NCBI GenBank assembly: GCA_015499995.1
Contig: JADNRV010000444.1
Location: forward strand, 1-34,014
Direction: 5' to 3'
Origin: Flammula alnicola
Lineage: Eukaryota > Basidiomycota > Agaricomycetes > Agaricales > Strophariaceae
DNA: 34,014 bases
Shown: positions 22,399-34,014 of the stretch, one piece after another
How positions within the stretch are numbered: the first letter of the stretch is position 1
Layout: each line of letters starts with the position of its first letter
Program-made: the position numbers and the translations under genes
The notes under the pieces: generated by a model
Database searches by the model: none
Told to the model about the DNA's origin: nothing
What the model saw: only the letters and a program-made list of their open reading frames with translations

Positions 22399-23673
22399 CA
22401 GTGATGTTGATGCAGTGTTGATGTCTGTCAATCGAAGAAAGTATGAAAGCGTATGTATCACCCTTTGTCAGGCAGTGTAGGAGTGACCGTTGAGATTAAA
22501 GCAGCAAGGGCTTGGGGCAACAACGTGATTCTCGTGTGAAGCTCTGCTGAGTTTGCAATGGAAACCGATTGAAGGATGAACGTTTAACAAGAGAAGCTAT
22601 AGACCTGAGGAGATGAAAGCAGGTATATTACTTGTTATGTGGATGGCTTGTTCAATTAACTTTCAGTGAGTGTGTGGACCAAGTCGCGGTCCTTGAAGTT
22701 GTAAGTAGATGGGTCAGTCACGGTCTCACAGAAACACAACCGCCGGCACATGTCGGCACACACCAGTATCATGAGTTAAAAATAAATCTTTACTTCAAGG
22801 CACACAGTGTACACAATCTCAACCCTATCTACTAGTAAGTAACTGAGAAATAATGCATACGGGCGTTCAGATTCACAACATCTGCCTATATTAGTAGATC
22901 TGTAGCACATCTTGACCGTGGAATTTAATGAGATTGACGCCCTCGGAACATGAACTGCGACGAAGGCCCTGCTTAATTTTGGACCCCTCGAGCCCTGTCT
23001 ACGATCGACGGCAAACGTGAGTATAACTGGAGAATGGATCGAGCTAGAAATTATTCTATGTACTATGTACATACAAGCCTGGACCTCCAACTTTCGTCCC
23101 GACAATCGCACAATGCACCATCGCGCAGCATCTCGCACGGCGGCCACGAACGATGCACCGGATCAAGAAAACCGTCTGGTTGTTGCAAGGTATCGGAAAA
23201 CGCGACATAACCATGCTATTGTACTTATATGTAGCAAGATTCGAATTCCACGTCCGACGTCTGACTGCGCATCTTAGCGGTAGTAACCAGGTCGTGGCCA
23301 AGTCGTGGCTCGACTCGAGAGATCGTTGTTCGAGGATTTAAAAAAATAGTCGCGACCGTTCTGGCCCCTCCGTACCCCGCGTTTGCTAACCGCGTAGTGA
23401 TGCCAACTTCTCTCTCTAAATAATAATATATAATTGCATCGATATCCTGGGAGACCTATATTGCGTATACAATTTGGGAAAGCTAGTATAACAATAGGGT
23501 AGACTAATGTGATGATGCAGAGAAAAAAAAAGTGAGAAGAAGCCCCCAGGATGGAAGTTGTGGCATTTCCGTGGAAGAAGAAAGAAAGTGGGTATTCAAA
23601 TGACGTCTAGTGCTTAAATCCCAGGAAGAAAAGACATAGCGCACTATCGGCCATGTGGTTGTTCCGAAACCCT
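22399..23673. other. Intergenic region; no gene seen
   Basis: The region holds the upstream part of the MBL gene and the 3' flank of the mucin-like gene. The longest open frame (minus, 22776-23147) begins with GTG, resembles nothing and has no splice context. I see no RNA gene or repeat of note. Confidence 0.45.
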
Positions 23674-25012
23674 TCATACATTGCTCCCTCCGTAACCCAT
23701 GGCAGCACCTGATTCAGCAAGTTTGCGTTGCCTGAACGCCTGTTAGGGGCAGAAAAATAGATTAGCAGGAAGATCAAGAGGCTAGACACAAAGAAGAAAT
23801 GGACCTTGCGATACTTGGTGCGTTCATAGGTTACCAAACCAACGACAATCAGAGCAATAACCGAGATACCAGCGAAGACGCCAAGGCCTATCGGAAGCAC
23901 AGATAATTTCTTTCCTGGTAAAGTGAAAGCAGCTGCTGCTGCGGCGGTTGTTGATGCCGAGGCGGCGGCAGCAGATCCTGAGGCAGCACCCGCAGACGGG
24001 GTAGGTGTCGCCGTAGGGCTGATACCGACCGAATCTGCCGCCTGTGTGCCTGCGGCCGCCTGTGTGCTAGCGGTCGCCTGTGTAGCAGCGGTAACCTGTG
24101 CCTGTGTACCAGTGGCAGCTGGGGAAGCGGGTACACTCGATACACCCTAAAAACTAGACTTTCAGTGATAGATCAAGAGATGAGAAGGCATCCTTTCTCA
24201 CCACAACAACAACGGGAGGCGCTGCTGTACCGGAAGCAGCAGCGGTAGACGATACTGTCGCAGTAGATGATGGCGTAGCGGGTACCGACGACAAACCCTG
24301 GAAATTTAAGTCAGAACTTGTCACAGGATTGAATATTAGACTGTCTCATACAACAACCACAACTCCTCCAGCGGCAGATGCTGAAGCTGCTGAACTAGAA
24401 GCCGCGGAAATGGCTGCTGAAGAGGAGGCGGCCGACGTAGTTATTGGTACTGCAGACGAGGCCGGAGTTACTGCAGATGAGGCTGAAGCTGCTACCGACG
24501 AGGCCGGAGTTGGAGTCGATGAGGCTGTGGTGGATGGAGTAGTTGATGCGGCAGCGGTGGCGGAGGCAGAAGCTTGGATAGTGGATGACGGCGCAATCGT
24601 GCTGGATGGACTTATTGCAGCGGAAGACGAGGCGGGACTCGTGGCGGAACCAGTCACTGATGACGACGCGTTGCCCATCGCCACTGAACATGTTTGCACC
24701 TCCCGCACAGCGTCGTTTCCTTGAGCATCCTTAATTGGAGTGAAAACGATTACACAAGTCTCCGTCATGGGCCCCGCAGCGCTGGAAGACAAGAAGGGAA
24801 GAATGCCACCACAATTTAGTTCACAAATTTTCGATCGTAAGTTCAATCGCGACGTACGTATTTGTCGTGTGGACTGTAGTAACCGACGTCGGCTTCCCGG
24901 TGGCAGCTTGTCGGGCGTAAATTGGAAGAGCATTTGCACGAACAGAGAAGAGCAAGATGTAGTGGAACAAGATCAGGAAAGCAATTTGATCAGGTCGAAG
25001 ATATGGAAACAT
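23674..25012 (-). CDS. Mucin-like single-pass membrane protein
   Basis: Five exons (24858-25012, 24352-24781, 24202-24297, 23805-24146, 23674-23739) give 362 residues. A hydrophobic leader (FLILFHYILLFSVRANA) targets the secretory path. A short domain with two cysteines follows (ETCVIVFTPIKDAQGNDAV, EVQTCSVAMGN). Then about 200 residues of Ser/Thr/Ala/Pro, likely O-glycosylated, reach one membrane segment, LPIGLGVFAGISVIALIVVG, and a short basic tail ERTKYRKAFRQRKLAESGA. The layout resembles fungal cell-wall sensors and surface mucins, but no WSC or known sensor domain is present. Exons 2 and 3 both end in VVVV, and exons 3 and 4 begin G(L/V)SSVPA, so the stalk seems built from repeated exon modules. 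The membrane and tail region looks conserved among agarics (from memory). Function unknown. Confidence 0.82.
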
Positions 25013-25314
25013 GGCTAGTCTTGAGGCCCGTTATCCAGCGGGAACTCGGAAGGCGAATGGGCAGCCTGGCGCGCTCGCAGTGTAAGATAGAAAAAAAGGA
25101 CTGGAAGTGCCCTCGGGGCGAAAAAAGACGAATAAATGAAGATGGAAGAGGCGAAAGAAGACGTGAGGGCTGTCGCAAAGAGCTAGCTCATTGGTTACCA
25201 TTCTTCATTTAAAGTTCATATGGACACTGACCCACATCAATCACGTTTTCATTCTCCGACAACACTGGCTTTAAGGCTCCGACCCTAGCAACAACAATCA
25301 TTGTCATATCCGGG
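25013..25314. other. Upstream region of the mucin-like gene and 3' flank of the ATPase
   Basis: This 302-bp gap lies between the mucin-like gene start and the ATPase stop, both on the minus strand. It is purine-rich on the plus strand from 25080 to 25170 (pyrimidine-rich on the coding strand, as often in fungal promoters). No gene is seen. Confidence 0.4.
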
Positions 25315-28300
25315 CTACCGCATTACCCCCTCCACCGTCTTGTACATCTTGCCATCGCGGACCCTCCGTCGTCCTCGATGCCACCAATGCATCACCACTC
25401 CGATCGCCACGCTGACCCCCTGCGTTCCCCACTCCTCGAATGTCATCGACACCACGACATTGATCACAGCTGCCAAAAGTAGCGTGTACCGCCCTGCTAT
25501 TGGCAAAGGCATCAGTGTTAAGATGTTTGCCACGGTCTGCGGCGGTGCTAGTAACACGAAGACATTGAAACACGAGAGCAATCCCATTGCAAACATCAGC
25601 CAGCCTAGGGTACTATGAGAATGTCTCTGGAGCACAAGTAAACGAGAGAGCCTACCATTTGTCCACATAGACTTCCGATACGGCGGCCCAATGCTAAACA
25701 CAGCCGCGACTAGGATATACTGGAAACACGATATCAAAAACAGCGCCGAGTTTTCGTAATTCGTAGATTCAAGCTTATTATTCCCGCCCTCAGACGGAAG
25801 GGTCTTCGGAGGAGGCGTATACCTTTACGATAACTAGGTTAATCACAGGAAAGCACTTCAAAAAGACAACAACTCACCATTCTTGTCGACGTACCCAGAA
25901 GTAAGCCCAAAATTGCACAGCGCTCGTGATAATAATCTGTCCGATGATGCTTGCCAAAACCTTTTTCGAAACGAGGCTGGCCGTTGGTCGCTTCGGGTAA
26001 ATACGTGGATAGGGAAGTGTTCGACCCACTAGAGTGCTTGTCAGAAAGGAGACCATTGCCAAGTACCATGTGCTTACTTGTCACCGCGATTGGTATTATG
26101 ATGAAAAGGTCGATGTAAAGGAACTACCATCGTAGCCTGTCAGCCGGATCGATAACGCCATCTTTTAAAGATAACAAACCTGGAAATCCCCCAGTGACGA
26201 GGCAAAAGAGTATAAAAGGGTGACGGAAGTGAACTGGATCATGGAATACAGCGCCCTAAGATATTATTCAGTAATGACCACTAGGATCGAAATGGAGAAC
26301 GTACATGTACTTGAAGCAACTGAAACTCGTTACAAGAGCCGAGCGGCCCTCCTTGATGACCTCAATCACACATCTGATGTCAGGCGTGCTTGTGGTAAAC
26401 GGTGCAGCAACGCTTGCTTCTGCCTCGGATAACGAAATACCGACATCGGCCGCCTTCAAGGCTGCACAATCATTCGCACCGTCTCCACACATCAGGACAG
26501 TATATCCAAGTGACTGAAGTCGTTCAACGACCTCGTTCTTCTCATCGGGTGACATCCTGGCGAAAATTTGCGCTTTGACAAGCATCTGAACGTTATGCGC
26601 TCAGCACGGGCACAACGTAGGGCAGCAAGGCACATACCCGTTGAACAGTCTCTAACGGTGCATAGTTGAGCATCCAGCGGAAAACATCTCCAGTGACAAC
26701 GAGAGAGTAGTCTTGGTAATCAATTTCGTCGGATTCTATAGCATGATGAGGAGGAGGCGGCAAAGGTTTCAAGCTGTACGAGTCGAGCTTCCATGATGGA
26801 TAATCCATGGAGGACCATATCAACTTTGAGGTAGGAATCGTCGCGTTGCCTGCATATAATGTTTATTAGCAGAGGTACAGATTTGAGAAATGCAATCAGG
26901 AACGAACCTCTGGCAAATGAAGGTGAAAATACATTGGCCGCTTCGTTGATGAGACTGCATTCCCGTGCTACGCTGACGGCAGTAAGAGGATTGTCGCCTG
27001 TGATCATCCTACACGCGAGATGTGCAGAACGCAGAGCTTGTATAGCAGGAGTTGTTCCAGGCTTCAGCCTATTTTCGAAGATGACAAGACCAAGGAAATT
27101 CAGTCCCGATTCGGCCTGCTCTCTAAGAAGGAGAATAAGCTTGGGTCTAATCTTTCATTGGTTGAGGACACACCTTTTCATCCTCTGAGCCTTCAACCAA
27201 GATAAACCCTCGATGCTCTTGCCAGCAATAGCTATGACGCGATATCCTCGTTTGGTGTAGTACGACAACAGGTCATCGTAATCCTGGGGAACTAAAAGAT
27301 AAAAGATGAGCATGTGAATTAAATTTTCTCGGGTCTTGAAAAGAGAAACGTACAAGACGCCTTGTCGCAAATCTCCGCCATAACTTCCGGTGCACCTTTG
27401 ACATAAATTTCCATGCTGTTGCTCTTGAGCCGTTTGACGATAACACTCATGCGACGGAGAGCGGACACGAAATCAAAAGCGCGGATAACTCCCAATTCCA
27501 AGAAATGAGCGTGCTATTTTGTCAACATGTTAGACTTTCCTTCCAGGAGTATTTGATGTGCTGACCTTTGAGGCTCCTTTCAAAGCATCCTCCAGGCGGA
27601 ACTGAGCACTTCCAGGTGGCCGCACAACAGTTTGTACCAGGGCAGCCTGGTCGACAACAGCGCCCTTTGCCTTGATATTCCCGGTGCCAACGCGACCCTC
27701 TTCAAGAGTCCATCTCGTAAAGCCGAACATTTTGACGTCCAATGGGTCTCCAATAACCTCTCCATGAACCATCTTCAATGAATGGCAAGTCGCCAAGGCA
27801 TGCAAGAATGATGCCTTTTCCTTGCCCAAAGGAAGGTCATGTACATCCTCCAGTAGTTCTCCGAATCTGTGGGCCGTTTTTTCCAAGCTACGGACTCCGA
27901 GAATGTCCAACCCATCTTCGGTCAACGTGCCTGTTTTATCGAAGCAGCATACGTTGATTTTCCCAGCAACGTTGACGCGGCTGGGCGATATACAGTATAT
28001 ACCGAGCTGTCTCAATCGACCTATGGCGAAGCTAGTTCCTATTGACAACGTGGCTGGAAGGGCTGGAGGAACAACAACAGTAATTAAATCCAAGGCTCGG
28101 ACAACTATTGTTTGCCATGGAAGCTGTTTTATTTGCTTAGCATTTCGGTTTTTGTTACTGGCGAGATAATGAAGGGACTTACACCGATCCTCACAAACTC
28201 GATGGCACTGAAGCAGAAGCCTAGACCAGCGATACCGGCAAGTACACCGATAAACCTAACTGAGTCGCGGTAGAATTTGAACCCAATGGGCTTGGGAAAC

Positions 28301-30640
28301 AACATGGAGCGGATAAGGGCGCCTTTCGTTGTATTGAAACCTAGACAGATATTATTGTGAATTTGGTTGAACATAAATTGACGGAGAAGCGAATTACCTG
28401 TTCGAGCCACAACAGCGAGGGCAGGACGTGCTTGTCCATCCGTCATGAAAGCACCTCGAATTCGAACAACCCGCGTTCCGCCGTAAAGAAAACTTTTGGG
28501 ATTCTCGGTCATGTCTTCCCGCCATTTGAGAACATCGTCGTCTTTGAGCGGTGCCTTGCTAACAGGAACACTCTCTCCTGTCAACATGCTCTCGTTGACG
28601 ACGGCATCTCCGGACATCAAAAAGAGGTCAGCTGGAACTAGGGAAAACTGGGAAGTCGAAAGGTTGACAATGTCTCCGGGTATGAGTTCGGTTGAGTCGC
28701 ATTCTACCCCTGCAGAAAATATCCTAATTAATATGATCCTTAGAGGGCAGGATTTGTAAACACACAAGATCCTTCTTTAAGAACATCCACTGAGCAGATA
28801 AGCCTCGACATTTCCCTCATACGCGCTACAGTCTGCGAAGAAATGGTTTAAAAACTCGATTTGTTAAGCAAAAAGGAATGGGTAAAACCTTCTTAGTTTC
28901 AATAAGTGTCGTGGAAATGCTGATGATTGAAATAAGGGCGATGCAGAATGCATAATAGTAGTAGTCGTCGAGAGACCATAGGATAATACTGGCGATTTGA
29001 AAGACGTAAAAGGGGTGGATTACCTGAGAGAATCGTGAGCAAGAAAGGAGAAGTAGAAAAAGTTTGGTACCTGCCTCGTCCACCAAAAGAGATATCGTCG
29101 ACTTGCCCTCGATGTCTATCTCGTTCTTGCCGAATAGCATCTTGCGTTGTTCTTTGGTCTCTTCGTCGAGAGGAATTTGAGCAGAGACCACTCCGATCCA
29201 ATTTGAGTCCCTCCAATCTCTGTTGCGTGTTATAAATGCTAGAAATAAGAGTTAAGACAGGACAAACCTAACCATATTGAAGAGTCCTGTTCTAGGATCA
29301 ACAGCAAATCGTGTATGTCGATAATCTGTAATAAGGAGGTGCCCCAGCATGCCATCCTTGACGGAATAATCCTCGTTCGACACCCTGACGGCTTCTGCTT
29401 CTGTCCCTGGAATTATTGGTAAAGTTGGAGCAAACACAGTAGATATATGATATGGGTATTTTAAAGTCCGGATTGGAAGTAGTACGATAGCTTTGTATGA
29501 TGACTAGGAGCATATTAGCTTTACTGGAAGCTGGAAATATTGGATACTGACCTCGACAAGCAAAAACCCATTATGAGATTCGATGAAGGCTTTTTCGCGG
29601 GCAACCCAACGGAGCCATAAATGGGGAAACCAATGTCCAAGCAAACCAAGAATGCCGAAAGTCAAGATACAGCATGTACGCCATAGCCAGACACGCCATG
29701 TTATTGTTTCATAACCAACAAACCGGACGGTGCTGTCTTCATCTGCGATATAGATAGTTTGCCTGCTTGGCGGACCGGGCGGCGGTGGGTCAAGTAGCGT
29801 GAAACCAGTATCCATTTCTATGCGGGATTCTCCGCCGAATACAGGGTCGATATCGAGAAGGGGTAGGCTTTGGTGGCCCTCAACAGGGCTGGGTGGTTCA
29901 GAGTCGTATGCCATGCTCTCAGTCATTGACTGGTTATCGCGAGCAACGTCCATCGACGCTTGAGATTCGCCTTCAGAGTCTTCTTCTCCGGAGGAGTAAC
30001 CCCAGCGTTCCTCTTCTTCCCCCTCTGTATCCAAAGCATTTTCGGAGGCAGCTTCAGAACGACTGCTCCTCGAACGGCGACTTGTTGAGGAAAGTTGAGA
30101 TAACGAAGGGCGGCGACTAGTGGGTATTTCTGGAGCACCACTTCTTGTAAACAGATGAGCGATGTTTTCAAAAACGGAAGCGCGTTGGGGTGGTGTTGAT
30201 GGAGACCTGCGTCGCCTCTTCGTTCTGCTAGCGGAACTGAGAGCATCGTCATCGAGTGGTAAATCTGATTCGTCTTCAACCCCATGGTACCCATTCGTCC
30301 TATCCACGCTTTGGCGAGATACTTGACTATCCCTGCTATCTCTCCGCGTCCTATATGAGGCCCTGGATTCCATGCTCCTCCTTCGCGATAGCCGAACGTC
30401 ACTACTCCTCCTCCCCAATTCCATGTGGGACATCCTTGAAACGCTACTTGGATTCACGGTGTGACCTGGTCCAGAGAACATGGCACTGTCTCCATCCCCG
30501 TCATAATAGGTGCTGTATTGAGAGTCGCGCCGAGTACGACGGCTGTTACCCAGTGCCTGGTTAATATCAAAGGTAGATGCGCCCTCGGTGTAGTCATACG
30601 GCGGTTCTGGGTCCGATGAAGAACTCGCAATTGGAGCCAT
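25315..30640 (-). CDS. YPK9: P5B-type P-type ATPase, YPK9/ATP13A2-like
   Basis: The family is a vacuolar/lysosomal transporter; ATP13A2 moves polyamines. Eighteen exons join in frame to 1471 residues, about the length of yeast Ypk9. Exon ends: 30640-29552, 29503-29268, 29219-29075, 29023-28889, 28832-28766, 28709-28398, 28340-28183, 28123-27566, 27513-27354, 27291-27174, 27122-26908, 26849-26638, 26585-26305, 26255-26180, 26123-26078, 26028-25878, 25822-25656, 25604-25315. Landmarks: a Ser/Arg/Asp-rich disordered N-terminus (about 1-300), [16 protein letters not shown] 601-604, the P5B signature PPALP 733-737, phosphorylation site DKTGTLT with D776, TGDNP from 1034, and GDGAND 1169-1174. PPALP rather than PPELP separates it from P5A (Spf1). 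The first ATG in the open frame is 30640. Intron 29024-29074 is GC-AG. The gene diverges from the SDR. Confidence 0.95.
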
Positions 30641-31114
30641 CTCGAACACGTTACCTCTACTGGCGATAGAAAGAGTTGAAGAACTCGCCGTACCAGCCGT
30701 GCTGAATGAAATTCGGTACAGTGAACTCAAGTGGAGGAGTCAAAATTTATGAACGGACGTGAGCGCGCTTACTCTCATTGCCTGTTTTGGAACGTTCAGG
30801 GGCGGCCGAGGGTTTTGTATTCAACACTTGCTCAAAACGACTTCCGACAAACGCTCCATAATATCGAGAAATTCAGAAGGATCAAAGAGACCTTTTCTCC
30901 TTCATACCTTTATTTTTCAGAAGATCGCTCATCGTGGACGCGTGTCCCGGGCAAATCTTGATGGTCATGCGATCGCTTACACCCACCGGCCGGGTTCTGA
31001 CAAGACCGGCGATATACTCACCGACCTCACTTTCCCCAAATTCGGTTCTACAGTTGGCCCTCAAATACCCCACATTTCTTGAAATCTCCTTCCTTCTACA
31101 CATATCTGACAAAC
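30641..31114. promoter_or_regulatory. Divergent promoter region of the ATPase and SDR genes
   Basis: This 474-bp gap lies between two divergent start codons. The ATPase frame stays open without an ATG for about 30 codons upstream of 30640, which is presumably leader. No TATA box or named operator is clear. Confidence 0.45.
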
Positions 31115-32589
31115 ATGGCTGGTGGTTACGACAAATTCAAAAGCCAAGCTAAGACCGCCGAGGATCACTACAAGACAACAACTGCTCGCATTCAGCAGAT
31201 CCAGTCCCAGCTCGACAATGCAGTTCGTGCGGGGAAGCTGAAGAATAAAGTGTGCATCGTCACTGGAGTGGGTTCGTTGAAGGGCATCGGGTGAGTAAAC
31301 ATTGCAATTGCATTGCACAAATACTGAACAACCAAACTCTAGACGTGCATCTGCCCTCCTTTTCGCTCATGAAGGTCAGCCAAACAGCCACCTAATGGTT
31401 GCCAATATCTCATTTCTGTGCAGGAGCGAAGCATCTATATCTTCTGGATTTCGACCCCACTAACTTGCCTGATCTGAAGTCAACCATCGAGAAAAAGTAT
31501 CCTGATGTCAAGGTCTGCTCTAGGTTACGACCTCTTGAAAACATCCGCTCATAATTCTATCTCTAGGTTACTACTCTGCAAGCTGATGCAGCTGATGAGG
31601 CTGCTATCTCGGGAGTTTGTGAGCAAGCTATCCATGAAGAAGGGAGACTCGATGTCTTTTTTGCCAATGTGAGAAGGTCTGACGCTTGACATTTCGCGCC
31701 TAATCTCCTTTCTTAGGCTGGCATTGCTTCAAGAGACGCATTGGTAGATACTTCAGCGGAGACTTTTATGAACTCTATGCGTGTGAACGCTCTTTCGTTC
31801 GTAAAGCTTTGCATCCCGTTATTTCAGCCCTTGACAATTACAATAGGTGTTTCCTTGCTGTCAAACACGCATCCGCCGCAATGGCCAAGACCAACCCATC
31901 AAGAGGGAAGGATGTTAGCGGTGGCAGTATTATTATGACTGCGTCCAGTGCGTGCTATTTTATCTAAAGGTGGACATCAGATCGTGATAGATATTCTTCT
32001 CCAGCGGCCGGTATCAGATCTGGAGCGGGCACCGTTGACTGTAAGCGCATTTCACGCGTAACCACCTTTTTTGGTTAGATTTAACGTCTGTTATAGACAG
32101 TGCAAGCAAGGCTGCGTGAGTATTGAGTCGATATTGCCAAATTTTCAGACTCTCACCTTCATACCAGTGTGAACTCCATTGCACAGACCTCGGCTTATCA
32201 GCTCCAAAAGACTGATATTCGCATCAACACGATTTGCCCTGGTCTGATTGAAACTGGCATGACAAGTTCCACATTCGAATATGCTCGCCAGCGCGGTTCA
32301 GGAGGCAAAATTGGACAGCTTAATGCCTTGGGAAGATTTGGTGTGGCAGAAGGTACGTCGTTTGCAACATACTTATTATGGTCTACAGTGATATCTAAAT
32401 ATTTCTTACAGAAATCGCACATGCAGCTCTCTTCTTGGCTTCTGGTGAGTTCGCCGCTGGCTGTTGTGTGGCTTGCTTGCTGACATCCATTCAATTCCAG
32501 ATGATTCAAGCTATGTGAATGGCCAAAATATCGCCGTCGATGGTGGTTTGTCTGCCTCTCATCCGGTCGTTCCCGGAAGGTGGGCTTAG
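31115..32589 (+). CDS. Short-chain dehydrogenase/reductase
   Basis: Eleven exons (31115-31290, 31343-31374, 31424-31512, 31567-31668, 31717-31796, 31847-31947, 32005-32040, 32097-32115, 32168-32352, 32412-32444, 32501-32589) give 313 residues. After about 40 charged residues comes the nucleotide-binding VTGVGSLKGIG (TGxxxGxG, residues 50-59), then FANAGIAS (NAG), IIMTAS (catalytic Ser region), YSASK with Tyr206 and Lys210, and the C-terminal INTICPGLIETGM and GQNIAVDGG. An acidic residue after strand 2 (LLDFD) suggests NAD rather than NADP. This is a classical SDR, substrate unknown. The Tyr206 codon is split by an intron, and the next exon is only 19 nt. The donor at 31797 (TC|GTTCGT) is chosen because the nearby GTAAAG breaks frame. 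Confidence 0.93.
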
Positions 32590-34014
32590 ACGACTTGGCC
32601 TAGCTTACTTGCTTCATGTAATACGGTACCTTGGTTATTTTTCCAGAAATTTACCATACCCAATATATCCCTTGCATATGTGCACTTTGGATGTGATGTG
32701 ATCACCAGCTAAGCGGTCTCAGTACGGAAACAGCTGGGGTTCGTACTACATACATTATATTGAGATATGTATGCTATACATACTTAGCAATATACCGAAC
32801 AGAATCAAACAGTGATTTTCGCTCCACGATAAATTTGACATACTTAAATACAAGGTATGTATTACATTGACAGTTGGCATTGCTGTAACCTGTTGCACCT
32901 ATGGGCCTTCGATCATGTCGATCACTCGTGTCCACCTAGTATCCCGGACTGAATCTCATGGCTCGAGAAGCAAAAATTTATAGCAATGCCTCTCCTTTGA
33001 AAGCCTTTTCAAATTGTGGCAAAAAATAATCATTACTTTCAAGTTGAAGCGCGTCTTGTCACCTTCTATTGTGGAGCACACCCAGATCGGTGCGGGAACT
33101 CAACAGACCTCAACATGGCCAGACACGGCCCCACAGGGGTTCTGTTTTCCAAGAAGGAAAGCGACATGGCCTTCCAGCCAGACCGCTTGGCATTCATCGG
33201 AAAGGCGGTAGCGCCTAAAGACAAAGATGTCGTGGGGGATTAGAATTGTCCACGAACCACAAATGCCGGAATCGTACCTCTCTATCTCCCTCCGGCGGTC
33301 CTCACCCAACTCATTGGGAAGGCGTCTACCAGGACCACGCTCTCTTGACGCTGACAAACAGAATCAGAACCAGCTTTTGAGGACTACTGGGCCTGGAAAT
33401 TACCTTCGATTCAAAAGGTCCGGAAGATTGTATAAGACCTCCTCTCGGACCAACTTCCCGTCACTGCGTTCCTTTCGTGCCACTTCACATTTCAGGAAAG
33501 AAAGCACTCCTCCAACCGATAGGGCAAAAGAAGGATCGTCTCAGACTCTGGAGGTTCTGACGACTCCACAGTTCAAACTACCGTGTCAACCATCGATTTG
33601 GCCGGCAAATATGACCAGAGAACGCAGTACCAGCATCGGCCCGAAACTCCTAGAGTAAGCCATAATGATTAGCAAGAATCCAAGGGAGGAGCAAGGCAAG
33701 AAATTACTAGGTAAGCCCATCTATTTTCGTCACTTCAATAATCTTATGAAAGATCGCAAGTATCGTCGTCTTCTTGAACACTACAGGAGGTAAAACGGAA
33801 GAATGAGTACCACAGTTTTTGCAGATCAGCGAAATGTTCTACCTTCTCAAATGTACGAAGTTATATCGTAGGCTTGTAAAGTCTGATGCAGAAGCTACCC
33901 CCGACCGCTGATAGAAGCAAAGGAAAATCCTCGCGATGATAATGTGGACTTCTGACGCAAAACGCCTTCCGTCGTTACATCCAGCCATCGACAAAAGCAT
34001 ATAGCTCAAGCACG
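32590..34014. other. Right end: 3' flank of the SDR and coding-like traces without a model
   Basis: No gene is supported. On the plus strand, a frame at 33115-33243 (MARHGPTGVLFSKKESDMAF...) and downstream pieces in other frames (NAGIVPLYLPPAVLTQLIGK near 33262-33321, EPAFEDYWAWKLPSIQKV near 33366-33420) look protein-like but stops separate them. A 38-nt GT-AG segment would join the first two. They could be the 5' part of a gene that continues past the window, or a decayed element. A minus-strand frame at 33100-33357 overlaps them. Confidence 0.3.

Noticed and set aside
22776..23147. 123-codon minus-strand frame
   Set aside because: It starts with GTG, has no recognisable motif and no splice support.
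23285..23345. Possible tRNA (TGGCCAAGTCGTGG and GTTCGAGG resemble A and B boxes)
   Set aside because: No T-stem or acceptor pairing and wrong spacing; chance resemblance.
24329..24724. 131-codon Ala/Glu/Asp-rich plus-strand frame
   Set aside because: It is the reverse complement of the Ser/Ala-rich mucin stalk, where low complexity keeps the antisense frame open.
29923..30402. 159-codon minus-strand frame inside the ATPase first exon
   Set aside because: It is an alternate frame of the low-complexity disordered N-terminus, with no independent context.

Overview
The window is nuclear DNA from a filamentous basidiomycete, most likely an agaric (Agaricomycetes). The evidence is many short introns (mostly 47-75 nt, GT-AG with CTAAC/CTGAC-like branch sites), 6 to 18 exons per gene, tight spacing on both strands, and gene families in the form usual for mushrooms. 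No rRNA, tRNA, CRISPR array or intact transposon was found. I built the gene models by hand from reading frame, splice sites and conserved motifs. Every high-confidence model keeps frame through all its junctions.

Layout. 1-2689 (-): 3'-truncated secreted S41-family (CPAF-like) protease with a run of micro-exons. 2814-3897 (+): HAD-superfamily hydrolase. 4059-4542 (-): mitochondrial ribosomal protein bS6m. 4543-5809: coding-like traces on the minus strand that I could not assemble. 5810-9244 (+): Mei2-type RNA-binding protein. 9508-10161 (-): a possible unrecognised gene. 10841-12427 (+): formate/nitrite transporter family channel. 13044-14305 (-): HEM2, 5-aminolevulinate dehydratase. 15261-17550 (-): Cdc1/Ted1-like membrane metallophosphoesterase. 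17551-19532: a 2-kb gap holding a SINE-like insertion (A22 tail, 9-bp flanking duplication) and a 19-bp tandem repeat. 19533-20695 (+): secreted protein with an Ifi-6-16-like domain. 20887-22398 (-): MBL-fold hydrolase. 23674-25012 (-): mucin-like single-pass membrane protein. 25315-30640 (-): P5B ATPase (YPK9/ATP13A2 type). 31115-32589 (+): short-chain dehydrogenase, divergent from the ATPase. 32590-34014: no supported gene.

This is mostly a housekeeping and regulatory neighbourhood (heme synthesis, mitochondrial translation, vacuolar transport, ER lipid or GPI remodelling, meiosis-type RNA binding), not a pathway cluster, and nothing suggests the genes act in one system. The most unusual content is in gene architecture: micro-exons in the S41 protease, an 11-nt first coding exon in HEM2, a 19-nt exon carrying the SDR active site, two GC-AG introns, a hairpin exposing an intron branch site, and exon-repeat modules in the mucin. 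I saw no convincing new multi-gene system.
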